NCBI GenBank assembly: GCA_019693395.1
Contig: JAAMXP010002644.1
Location: forward strand, 1 to 64,000
Direction: 5' to 3'
DNA length: 64,000 nucleotides
Source of the DNA: Ettlia oleoabundans
Taxonomy: Eukaryota; Chlorophyta; Chlorophyceae; Chlamydomonadales
Shown: positions 34,255-44,272 of the stretch, piece after piece
How the letters are laid out: each line of letters begins with the position of its first letter
How positions within the stretch are numbered: the stretch's first letter is position 1
Position numbers and translations under genes: made by a program
The notes under the pieces: generated by a model
Seen by the model: only the letters and a program-made list of their open reading frames with translations
The model's database searches: none
Told to the model about the DNA's origin: nothing

Positions 34255-36111
34255 TCAAGTGGCCTGGAGGTCCAGGTCGGCAAACATGCGCTGCAGCTCC
34301 GCCAGGTGCTGTAGCTCAGCCTGGTTGCCGGCCAGCCGGAAACACCTGGCGGCCTCTGCCACGCTGCGAGGCACCCCGGCGCCCTCCAGATGGCACCTGC
34401 GGAAGGGACGATACCACTAATTATACAGATAACCTTAGTGGAATGGTAGGTGACTGAGAAGTCATGCCTCTCCACAGATACACCGTTGACCCCAGTATGA
34501 GGTCCACCGTCGGTGCACTTCCCGGCTGAGGGAAGCGGTCAGCATGTCTCAAGCGTGCCCGCCATCGGCAGAGACAGCAGCACAAGGGGGGGAGGCGGTT
34601 TCCTGCCGGCTGACGGGTGCCCGCTCACCTCCCAATCCACGTCAGCGCGCTGAACCGGACCTCCTCTGGCACCAGCGGCGGCGGCGCATCCCCCTCTACT
34701 GCAAGGTCAGCCGGTGCTGACGCCAACGGGGGCAGCCCCTGACCCCCCTTTGCGCTGCTTGATGAGCCACTATCAGAGCTGCTGATGGCTTCAGCTGTGG
34801 CTTGCTTGTCACTACCGGACCTGGGCTTTAAGCTGGCCTCGGCCAGGTCCAGCGCCTGAGATAGAAAGTCATAAGCCAGTGCACCATCCCTCCCTGAATA
34901 GGGCATGCAGGCGGTGGATGTTTGGCCTGATCAGTGCAGTTTTCCAACCAAGTTTTCCAACCAAACAACAAGGCAGTTTGCAAAGCAGCATGCAATTTGT
35001 GCCACTATGCTAGCAGCTGCAGGACCATGGCCCCAAGCCTCCAACCTGCACAAGAACCGATTGTATGCAGATGCATACGCCACTTCTACCGTGCAATTGC
35101 CAGGAAGCTCGGCAGTACCACGGCAGTACCAACCTGCAGGGGCAGTCCCCTCAAAATAATGGATGCCGCAGCGCAGGCAGCCCTCAGCGCTGCCCAGCTG
35201 CGCGGCGCGGCGGTACTGCTGGAATGCGGCGGCATGATCCGGCGGTACCATCAGGCCGTGCTCAAGGCAGCGTGCAGCCTGCGGCAACCAGCAAGGATCC
35301 AGTGCATATTGTCATTGGTGGGATGCAAGATGACATACGTCCAAAGCGGCCAGTGCACCGCTGCTATAAAGCCAGCCGGGAGGCCTGCCGGGTTTGCTCC
35401 ACTCAGTAGATAGCGGCAACAGGGAGCCATTTCACTGCAAGTGCAGATAGCAGTGGCGCCAGGCAGATGATGCTGGCTGTCCTTACTGAGAATTACACAT
35501 TGAGTAGGGCTGTGCTCACACTCAACAAGTGATCAGGCAAGCAGCAGTCACCCAAAAACTGTCCGCACCAACAGGCAGGATTCCGGGCATATGCATCAGC
35601 ATCACCAGCAGCTTGCCTGCAGCGCGCCTGCTGCACTGCCGGCGTCCGCCGCCTGGCAGTGCAGGCCCAGCAGCAGGCGATGGACGGCGGCATGCGCCTC
35701 CTGGAACACCTCCCACTGAGCCTCGGCCCAGGCCTCCTGGTGGGGTGGCGCTATCTGGTGGGCAGCATCTTGCAGAGAAGCTTGCACGGTGGCATGCAGC
35801 GAGTCAAGAAGCTCCTCAGGGGACGCCTGGCTGCTGCTGCTGCTGCCGCTGGTTACCTCAGTCTCGGCAGCACCCCCTGGTGCAGCCGTCGGCGGTGGTG
35901 GCGCCGCTGCTGCGCTGCCAACTAGCGCTGCTTTGAGGAACTCTGAGACCGTGGCAGCCAGCAGCTCTCGGCAGCGTACAGTGCTAAGCCGTGCGGCTAT
36001 TGCAGTCAGCTGCTCAGTGGCTGGCGACGCGCTGCAGCGCGGCAGGCGCCCCCGGGCGGCGGACGGGGTTTGGTGCTGGCGTCGTGGCGGAGCCCAAACC
36101 CTGCATGACAT
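34255..36111 (-). CDS. Sel1-like repeat (SLR) protein
   Basis: The N-terminal exon (35617-36111) reads from ATG 36111, though an upstream start is possible. It encodes an Ala-rich helical region (RELLAATVSEFLKAALVG; PEELLDSLHATVQASLQDAA; EAWAEAQWEVFQEAHAAVHR). Exon 2 (high end 35278) gives a Sel1 repeat: AARCLEHGLMVPPDHAAAF then QQYRRAAQLGSAEGCLRCG. Its link to exon 1 keeps frame only through a GC donor. A low-complexity Ser-rich exon follows (about 34,628-34,857; ALDLAEASLKPRSG, then SSSDSGSSSSAKGG, ending EEVRFSALTWIGR). The last exon encodes a second repeat, CHLEGAGVPRSVAEAARCFR, then AELQHLAELQRMFADLDLQ, with stop 34255-34257. SLRs are alpha-solenoid, TPR-like protein-interaction repeats. 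The partner is unknown. Confidence 0.7.
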
Positions 36112-37339
36112 GCACGATATGTGGGACTCTATGGATGCATGCCGTATTTAGGGGAATATGGCCGAAGCGGACCTGCCGCCTTCTTGTCCGCACATTGCTT
36201 CTGCCCGGCCGCTCACCGGGCTTTGCCACCAACCGCTGCAGTTACTCTCGATTGCATATCAAAGCGAGTTAAACCTAGGCTGTAGGAAGCAACGGGTCGA
36301 TGGCGTCGGAAAATCAGGATGGCGGCGCCCTGAGGGTGGTGGGAGGCGGTACGCCGACCAATGCCACATCTACTGCAGCACTTCTAGCACCCAGCTCATG
36401 CAAGCTGCTTGAGGGCCTCACCTGCTCTTGAACTGGCAAGGCACTCATAAGTGTATGACACATGATTGCTTGCTACAGCCTGGTGTCAGGCGGGTGCTGA
36501 CCACAGAATCCGCTGTTGACTGCGAACCCTGTCCCAAAGCACGATCAACAAGGCGTGCCCATGGAGGCGCGCCAATGAAACTGAAATGCTCTAAGATACA
36601 CACTGCGTTTGTGTGATATTACCGCTGCATGCAGTGTGCAGCCCTACATGATCTGGATGATTACCGTAATAATCTGGCACCGGATGCATGGCAGTACCAT
36701 ATGCAGTGCGTTGTACTTCAGTCCAGTCATGTTGCGTTGACTGACCCGCTCATTTGCACTGAACGAAACAAGGAAATGAGGTGCTTTAGTGGCGCGTGGG
36801 TGGTGCGTGATGCATGTGCAGCGAATGTGGGAATGGCAGTCTGGGGGGTGGTGCAATGGGTGTGCGCCTGCGCACGAGAGGTATGTAGCAGTTGCGGCAG
36901 GTGCCCATAGGCCGGCCGAGTACCGGATACTAGGATGCTGAAGTAGCATGAAGATTGCACAAAGGGCAGGGTAGCATGGACGCCAACAGGGATGGGGTAG
37001 GATCAAGGCGCTGCCGATCCAGCCTCAAGCAAGATCAGGCAGGGGTGCCGGGTAACCAAATGGAAACAAAGGCAAAGGTCGGGTTTGGTGTTGTAGGTAA
37101 AACAGTGCAGGACGTGGGTTTATGCATGTGGAAAAAAACCTGTGCTGGGTGCAGTATGCTGCGCATATCTAGGTGGGAGGGAAGACAGCGAAAGGGAGGG
37201 AACAAGGTGTCAAGGGTATGTATTCGGTGAGCGTGTCTCGTCCCGCTGTGGGCTGCTGGGACAGATCCTGCGGCTTGGCTGTGTGTCAGCCTGATGTACA
37301 AATTATTACCGAGTTATTGAAGCGGCTGGTAGGAGCCGC
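36112..37339. other. Intergenic region between Sel1-repeat and SBP genes
   Basis: About 1.2 kb lies between the 5' side of the Sel1-repeat gene and the stop of the first SBP gene, both on the minus strand. Short open frames (for example 36,629-36,910 plus) have no domain, compositional or splice support. I see no RNA gene or clear repeat. It should contain the Sel1-gene promoter and the SBP 3' UTR. Confidence 0.4.
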
Positions 37340-40082
37340 TCACTGCTGAGCCAGCGACTGCAGCAGCTGCAGCAGCTGTGAAGCGCCCGCTGGGGGGCCC
37401 TGTGGCTCAACCATCTGCGGGGCAGCAGGTGGCGGCGCTGCCGGCTGCACCAGCTGCGGCACAGCCGGCGGCGGCGGCGCCGGGGCCTGCTGCTGCACCA
37501 GCTGCAGCACCATCTGAAGCAGCTCGGTGTCGCGGCTCTGGCGGGTGACTTGCGCAGTGGCCTCCTGAATGCTGGCCAGGACGGACGCAATTGAAGGCTG
37601 CGCCTGCGCCTGCTGCTGCGGCTGCGACTGCAGCAACGGCAGCGGTGGGGCAGGTACCTGTGCGGCCTGGTGCTGCAACTGGTGTAGGGATGGCGGCGGC
37701 GCGATGGACGCTGGGAGAGGAGGCAGAAGGGGAAATGCCGCTGCTGGTGGATGCGGCTGCGCCGGCGGCTGCAGCTGCTGATTCAGCGATGCAAAGGCGG
37801 CGGCCGCGGCTGGCGATGTGAGGTGCTGCAGCAGCTGCACCAGTTCGTGCTGAGGCTGTGCCGACGGCGGCTGGGCGGGGGCTGCAGCAGGCTGCGGCCA
37901 CTGCAGCTGGGGCTGCTGCGTCGGCGGCAGTGGCGGTGGCTGCCACTGCTGCGGCTGGGTAGCGGCCTGGGGCGGCTGCTGTGACCCAGGCTGCTGCCAC
38001 GGCTCCGGCATCGGAGGCAGCGGGAGCGCCGGCCATGAGTCAAGCACCGGCAAGTGCGGGTCAGCAGATGCCTGTGGCCCGAGCTCCCAAACTGTGGGCT
38101 GGGTGGAGGGTGCGGCGCCGAACCAAGCTGGGTCAGGCTTAACTGGCGCAGTTTGGCCGCCAGCAGGTTGCTCCTGCCCCGCCTGCTGTTCCTCCTCCGC
38201 TGCAGCCAGCAGCACATCGAGCGCCTTCTGGGCGGGCTGTGCGACGTGGGTGCTGTGCGTGCTCTGCACGCTGCCGCTGCTGCCATCGTGATGCTTGCCG
38301 CTACCACGCGCCTGCACCTGCTGATGCCCAGGTGCTAGCATGGCACCGCTGTTGCCGTGCTCTGGCTGCAGCAGACCTTGCAGCGCTGAAGGCAGGTCCA
38401 TCTGGCCTTCAACACCCTCCACTGCAAGATTCTGTGGCTGGCTGATGCCCTGGTCAACGCCCAGCCGCTTGCGCTTGCTGGCAGGAGGCGCGGGCCCACC
38501 AGCAGGCGCCGCTGCGGCGGGGGTGACAGGCAGCACATCAACTGTTATTGGCGACACCTCGTTGCCGTCTTCACGGGAGGGGGCTGCGGCAGAAGAAACA
38601 GAGAAGGAGGGAATGCTGGATGCATCAAAGTAAATGCATGCTTGGGCTTATATGAATAGGAAAAGTCGGCTGTTAAAACCATACTAAAAGTAGGGAAAAG
38701 TCTATTCGCCAGACCTGGCTGCGTGTAGTGAGGACAGCCACCCACAGCAGCAAAGGGCTGGCAGACATCAAAAAAGCTCGACCCACCAGACATCGCAGCA
38801 CACTGGATGCCGCCTGATCACCCATGGCTCCTCAGAGCCGGCTACACCACCCACATACAAGCACCTGAGCTGGCGAGATATCTGCCCACCTGCCATAGCT
38901 GCGGCGCCCTTCCCTGTAGTAGGCATGGACAGTCCCAGAGCGCGTGCTCGCGCCTTGGCCGCTGCTGCTGCTGCCCGCCGCTTACGCCGCCGCTCTGCAT
39001 GTTTGGCCAGCTGCGCTCTGCAGCTGCGCATGCCGGGGGCAAAGCGCTCGAGTTCGTGGAAGCGACCGCACTGCAGGGAAGGATCAAGGTGCGCGGGATG
39101 GGGTGGGAGCAATGGAGTTGATAGCTGGTGATTAGCTGGCAGCGAACCATTGGCTGGGCACCCAACTCATGCGCGTGGTAAGGAGTCGGGTGAAGCTGCA
39201 GGCATGTATTTGAGCACAACATGTGGGGCAGGAAGGCACAAAGCCCTGCCAATGGGTGCCAGTCAGTATGTAGGAGCCTTAAGAAAAAGCATAAGAACCC
39301 AAATAACGCCTGTGAAGTAAGACATGCTCCTCCCGAAGTCACCGGACCTGCTGGCAGAAGCGCTGCACCAGACCGTTGAGCATGACAGCATCTGATGTAG
39401 CGTGCTCTGGGCAGACGTGGTAGCGCTGCGAGGGCGTGGGGGGCGCACAGAGAGGCAAGGTGGGCTATGTGGGAATGAGGTGTGTGTGGGGGNNNNNNCG
39501 GGGGCGCCAACGCTGGCCCTCGAGCAGCTTTGTTACTGTGTTTTAGCGTTGTTCTTCGCAATATCAGTAAAGGGTGCAGTCGGCCGGCTGCCTCAGCTGC
39601 CACTACCGGAAAAAGCGGAATGGCGTGTTGGGCTGATGAATTTGGCGGGACTGCCCCCGCGTGCTGCATGGCTGGCTGCGCCCCCACAAAGGGCTTCACA
39701 GCTATCGCAGCCGACCCTCCCCACCCTGGCTCATGCTATATTTACAACACGTGTAAGGGCAGCAGGCCAGCAAATCGCACCGTGAAACACCACCATAGGC
39801 CTAGCTAGGCGCTGCCACTGGCATGAGTACCGGCGATAGGACGCCGGCAGCAGGTACCAGCGCAGAGCAGCGCACACAAGCAGAGACAGTCCATTTCTCG
39901 CCGTGCTGACGACCTAGGAAACTTTGCACAACCCGGTGGCACACCTGATGAAAGACGCGGGCATCACGCAGGCTGCAGCCGCAAACTGCACACTGGGGCC
40001 CAGTCTTGCTGCGGGAATTGGAGAACATCTTTTGGACAGCCACCGGGCCCAACAACTGGCTTGCCAGGCCAGCCTGGTCCAT
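37340..40082 (-). CDS. SBP-box transcription factor, copy 1
   Basis: Four exons add up exactly to a 546-residue protein: 40082-39945, 39425-39348, 39070-38890 and 38583-37340. It starts MDQAGLASQLLGPVAVQK. The SBP domain is split over exons 1-3: CAVCGCSLRDARVFHQ, then RYHVCPEHATSDAV...VQRFCQQ, then CGRFHELERFAPGMRSCRAQ and LAKHAERRRKRRAAAA, which carries the bipartite basic nuclear signal. SBP domains bind two zinc ions and recognise DNA with a GTAC core; the Chlamydomonas member CRR1 controls copper and hypoxia responses. Here the first pair is C-x2-C instead of the usual C-x4-C. The large last exon is Gln/Pro/Ala-rich, activation-domain-like, with conserved islands STHSTH, LLAAAEEEQQ and PDPAWFGA shared with copy 2. 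No ankyrin repeats are seen. One intron holds six Ns. Confidence 0.9.
39493..39498. other. Assembly gap (6 N)
   Basis: There are six undetermined bases following a tgtgtgtgggg run in the first intron of SBP copy 1. A simple-repeat sequencing failure is the likely cause. The coding exons are not touched. Confidence 0.99.
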
Positions 40083-41392
40083 GTTTGGTTGTGTGTAGAA
40101 GGATGTCGGCCAGGAGCTGGAGCGCGGCGTCGCGAACCGGAATGAGAGAGGAAAACGGAGGCCGTGCGGGGAGAAGCGGGAGGTGAGGGTATGGGAGAGG
40201 ACTGGGAGGACTCTGTCAGCCACGCACTCCACTTGCTGCACCTTCCTCCTGCGCACGCTCAGGCGCGGAATTTACGCTGGAGGTTTCAAGTGCAACAGAG
40301 AAACGGGCTGAAGCAATGTGCTAACTAGAGGAGGCTAGGCTCACTGGGTCCTTCACCAGGAGCAGCTACCGCTGCTTGCCACGCCGCCCCTGCTGCCACT
40401 ACCATAGCCCTGGGAGCCTGCTGTTCTTTCAAACCACATCAAAGCATTGGATTATAAACCCCTGCATCTCGACATTGCAAAGCGTCAAGGACAACCCAGG
40501 CATGCAGTATTATCCAATCCGCCTTTAAAGCCCCAACCCGCTCTTAATGCCGCGTGGCCGGCATAGCGGGCTTCCCGTCTGACAAGACGCCAGCTTAGGT
40601 CAGCCCCTAAGATACTGCGGGGTCGCAACACTCCATTAAACGCACAGTACCAACTTTCGAGAACATTTGTTACAAGGCAAGGCAAGCATGGCACTCAAAG
40701 CGTTATGACAAGGAATTCGCGCCTAGCGTGACGAGGTGAGAGTCCGCAGGCAAGGGATGCGGTGCGGTACGAGTGCGGGGAGGGGGGAGGGGGCTGTTGA
40801 TTCAAACATGTGGATGGTGATGTTCCCCAAGTTTCACGCACCGCATTCTGCAATGAAGTTCAGGCCAGCGGAGCGCCTGCTGGTAAGGGCTTTGCATCAG
40901 TGGCATACGCTTGTGTGTGAAGCTGGAAGAAAGGAGATACGCTTGTGTGTGAAGCTGGAAGAAAGAAGAAACTCAAAGAAAGGGCAATACCCGTTGAAGA
41001 GAACAGCAGCATGGCTGGGATAGAGGTACATAGCAGGACAAGAGACCAAAGAGGTTGCTACCCTGCCCCATGCGAGACAGGGAGGAAAGAAGAGAAAGAG
41101 GGATTGAATTGACACACAACACGTTAAAGAAGAAGTGGCAAGGATCGAACCATGGCTGGGCAACTACTGGTAGTTGCAATTGAGTATGTAATGATGTTTG
41201 TGTGACATTGAAATGCTGCATGGTGGAACTGTGTAGTGAGAGGGTGGTTGTAACAATGCCATCAGCACACGAGCTTAACATTGGAAGCAAGTGCACATGA
41301 CGGGCTTCACAGCTGCAACGAACCTCGGGCTTTGCAGCCTGCCAACGGCCTGGCCAACGCAACAGGTTGCACCAATACTCATATGGTGCAAC
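40083..41392. promoter_or_regulatory. Intergenic region between the SBP paralogues
   Basis: This 1.3-kb stretch is the 5' flank of SBP copy 1 and the 3' flank of SBP copy 2. It contains a 32-base tandem duplication (40,905-40,968) and scattered GTAC words (for example 40,766-40,772 region and 41,026-41,032 region). GTAC is the core bound by SBP domains, so autoregulation is conceivable. The word is short and expected by chance at this frequency. Confidence 0.35.
40905..40968. repeat. 32-bp tandem duplication
   Basis: The unit beginning atacgcttgtgtgtgaagct occurs at 40905 and again at 40937. The two copies differ only near their ends (…aaaggag versus …aaagaag). It lies about 0.8 kb upstream of the SBP copy 1 start codon. 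Confidence 0.9.
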
Positions 41393-43353
41393 TCAGTGCA
41401 CGGGAGCACCCTGCTTGAGACCCGCGATGATGCCGCTAACGGCCGCCTTGAACAGGCACGCCAGTTGCTCCTCCTTGTTCTGCTGTTGCTGCGCGAGCAG
41501 TAGCTGCTGCTGCACAGCAGCCTCGCGCTCCCGCTCTTGCTGAACCAGCTGCATGGCGGACAAGACAGAGGCCAGAGCAGGGGGCAGGGCCCCTACCCCA
41601 TCAGGCTGCTGCTGGACCAGCTGCAGGGGCGGCGGTGGCGCGGCATGTGGCGCAGCCAGGGCCCCGCCCGTCAGGTGGTGGAGCAGCAGCTGCAGGTCTG
41701 ACTGCTGGTGCTGCTGCTGGGGCGCCTGGGACTGCGGTGGAGTAGGCACCGCAGAGGCCTGGAATAGCCGAGCCGCCAAGGCCGGCAGCGTCAGCGACGG
41801 CTGCGGCTCACTGGAAGAGGCTGGCTCGGCCACCTGGACCACGTCCCGCCAGCCTGATGCTGTCTCTGCAACGGGCCTTGACTGGATGATGGTAGGGAAG
41901 GCGAGCGAGGCTGCTGCAGCAAGTGGGGCAGCGGCTGGCTGCGGTGCCGTTGCCGGCGCCTGGAACCAGCTGAGATCAGGGCCGGCAGTAGCGGCAACAT
42001 CCACCTCTGGAGACAGCCGCCTGCGCTTCTGCGCCTGTTCCTGCTCCGCGCTTTCTTCCTCCTCAGCCGCTGCCAAAAGCGCCTCCATGCCGCTCACTAC
42101 AGGTGCCGGCGAGGCGGGGTGCGACGGCCCCTGACGGTGGGTGCTGTGTGTGGAATCGCTGCTGCCGCCCTGGCTGCTGCCCTGCTGGCGCCGTGGGGAG
42201 TGCGGCTGCAGCGCCTGTTCGGCGGTGGGTAGCGACAGCGGCAGGTAGGGTTGGGTGCCTTCTGGCTCCGGCATGGCTGGCATAGGCAAGCTGGTTAGTG
42301 TGGGGATGGCAGTCAGCAGCTGCTGCAGCTGCTCAATGTCCAGTTGGGGCTGAGACTGCCGCTTAGACTTGGACTGCTTGCGACGGCTGCCTGCGCCGTT
42401 GGCGGCAGCGACGGCGGCGGCCATGGCGCGGCCGCGGCGGCGCCGCTCTGCGTGTTTGGCCAGCTGCTGTCTGCAGCTGCGCATGCTGGGGGCAAAGCGC
42501 TCGAGCTCGTGGAAGCGACCGCACTGCAGGGCAGAGGATTTCCGGGAGGCAGAGCCAGGACAGCTTGTAGACGCAGGCTGGGGCTACTGTCGGCGTCGGC
42601 GCAAACAATACGACCAACACACCGGGCAGTAGCCTGATTTGAAAGCATATTGGAATCGCCCATCTACAGCACATGTTGCACCCCGAATATGTAGCACATC
42701 ATGCAAGGTAAGACGGATCGGGAACTGCGGACACCAGAAACAGCCGTTGTAGAAGGCCCACCTGCTGGCAGAAGCGCTGCAGCACGCCCTTGACCACCAC
42801 CTGCGAGGCCATCATGTGATCCTCACAGATGTGATAGCGCTGCATGGAAGGAAGAAAGATTTACAGCAGCGGGGTGAGAGCGGGTGAGCTACCATGGCGG
42901 TGCGAGAATGATCCTCTACCACCAAGCCGCTTCCTGGTACCGGAAGCTTTGCTGAGGCTGGCTGCAGGCAAAGCAGGGTGGTGATCTGCTGCTAGGGAAC
43001 CGCTACGGGGCTGGCAGTGTTTGAATGCTGCGTCCAACGGGTCTCCCTGCTACTCCTGGGGCAGCAGCGCTGCAAGCCTCCGGTACGAAGCAGCGACACG
43101 CCATTCAGCAGCGCCGCTGGAAGTTGGAACATGGCAGCCGCCCTCCGCGGCGCCGTCGGTCTGCAGTAGGTCCCACGGGTACCAGAGGCATCGGGAATGG
43201 CGCTGCACTGTCCATGCGCACCTGGTGGAAGAGGCGGTAGTCGGAGAGGTCGGCGCCGCACACTTGGCAACCATGGTGCGCGGACGGACGCCCCGGCTTC
43301 CTCTTAGCCACATCCGTGGAGGTCGGCTGGTTAGCAGTGTTTGGTTGGGCCAT
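41393..43353 (-). CDS. SBP-box transcription factor, copy 2
   Basis: Three exons add up exactly to a 446-residue protein: 43353-43222, 42839-42762 and 42523-41393. It starts MAQPNTANQPTSTDVAKRK and has an AT-hook-like KRKPGRP just before the SBP domain. The domain reads CQVCGADLSDYRLFHQ, then RYHICEDHMMASQVVV...LQRFCQQ, then CGRFHELERFAPSMRSCRQQ and LAKHAERRRRGRAMAA. The intron positions (after FHQ and after RFCQQ) are identical to those of copy 1, and the first zinc pair is again C-x2-C. The C-terminal part is Gln/Ala/Pro-rich with the same islands as copy 1 (STHSTH, ALLAAAEEEE, PDLSWFQA), ending KAAVSGIIAGLKQGAPVH. Copy 1 and copy 2 are therefore a tandem gene duplication. Its role is inferred as sequence-specific DNA binding in the nucleus. 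Confidence 0.9.
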
Positions 43354-44272
43354 GACCAGCCGTGTGACTGCCGGCGCGTGATGCTGCGGCGGACTGAGGT
43401 TTTGCAGTAATAATAGGGAGGTTTGGGTTGAAATAGCAGGGAAACACCGCAAAAGAGTGCTTCGGCAGTCTTCCTCCGGTGACTAGTGATGACTTACGGC
43501 GTGGCGCAACCCCGTGTACCTCAGCAACTGAGCAAGTGGTTGGAGGCAGGCAGAGCTACTTGCATTGAATGCGTGGGTGCGACATCAACGGTAGGGGCGC
43601 GCACTATACTGGCGGCCGAAGCGGTCCGCAGTGGCCTGGAGCAGCGCCGCCACCGCTGCGCCGGCTCCGCCCAGTGCCAGCCCTGCTGCTCCCACTTTTC
43701 ACCGAGCATATCGGCAATTTCTAACACTTTCAATCGTAGGGGGATGATCCTATAAGCGTGGGGAGAAAATATATAACCACAGGAGTTGCAGCGGAGCTCC
43801 CCAGAACTCTGCGGCAACCGTGGCGCTGCCCGCCTGGGTGGAGCTGGCTTGCGGCAGGCAGCCTCCACATGCCTCCTTATGTTGACAGCCGCAGGATCAC
43901 CACGTATCAGATTGCAAACATGCACAAGATACTCGTGACATTGCAACCCGGTGCCCAGCACCGCCAAATGGCACGCTACAATACCTCCTGCCATGCTGGG
44001 CACCGGGTTGCAATGTCACGAGTATCTATGAAGGGATTGAGGCAGAGGAGCTGCTGCGACTATCATACTCTTGGGCAGCTACATGCTGCAGAAACCCTAG
44101 GAGATTACCAATACTGCGATGCATGCGGTCATCAGCCAGTCTAACAAGGGACCCGCAGCACACCATGTAGTTTTTTTGCAATTAGAGCCAGACACAAACA
44201 TCGTTCATTGCCGTGCTAACGATGTCGGCTGCCCCTTGGCATTGTCAGCAGCCTGGCAACAAGATGGGAGCT
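43354..44272. promoter_or_regulatory. Upstream region of SBP copy 2 / downstream region of Maf
   Basis: This 0.9-kb stretch lies between the SBP copy 2 start codon and the Maf stop codon, both on the minus strand. It contains the 34-bp inverted repeat described separately. Minus-strand open frame 43,521-44,003 has a CNSCGYIF word but no recognisable domain, and it overlaps the palindrome, so I do not call it a gene. Confidence 0.4.
43927..44027. repeat. Perfect 34-bp inverted repeat with 33-base loop
   Basis: The left arm, 43927-43960, begins agatactcgtgacattgcaa and ends gtgcccagca. The right arm, 43994-44027, is its exact reverse complement, beginning tgctgggcaccgggttgc. All 34 positions match and the spacer is 33 bases. 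Flanking bases outside and inside the arms do not pair. It could form a DNA cruciform or, if transcribed, a stable RNA hairpin of pre-miRNA size. Confidence 0.95.

Noticed and set aside
36629..36910. Plus-strand frame of 93 residues
   Set aside because: Ordinary intergenic/3' flank composition, no splice context and no recognisable motif.
43521..44003. 160-residue minus-strand frame with a CNSCGYIF word
   Set aside because: It has no recognisable domain, no SBP ligands beyond one Cys pair, and one end is formed by the inverted repeat. It could be a third degenerate SBP piece, but evidence is too weak.
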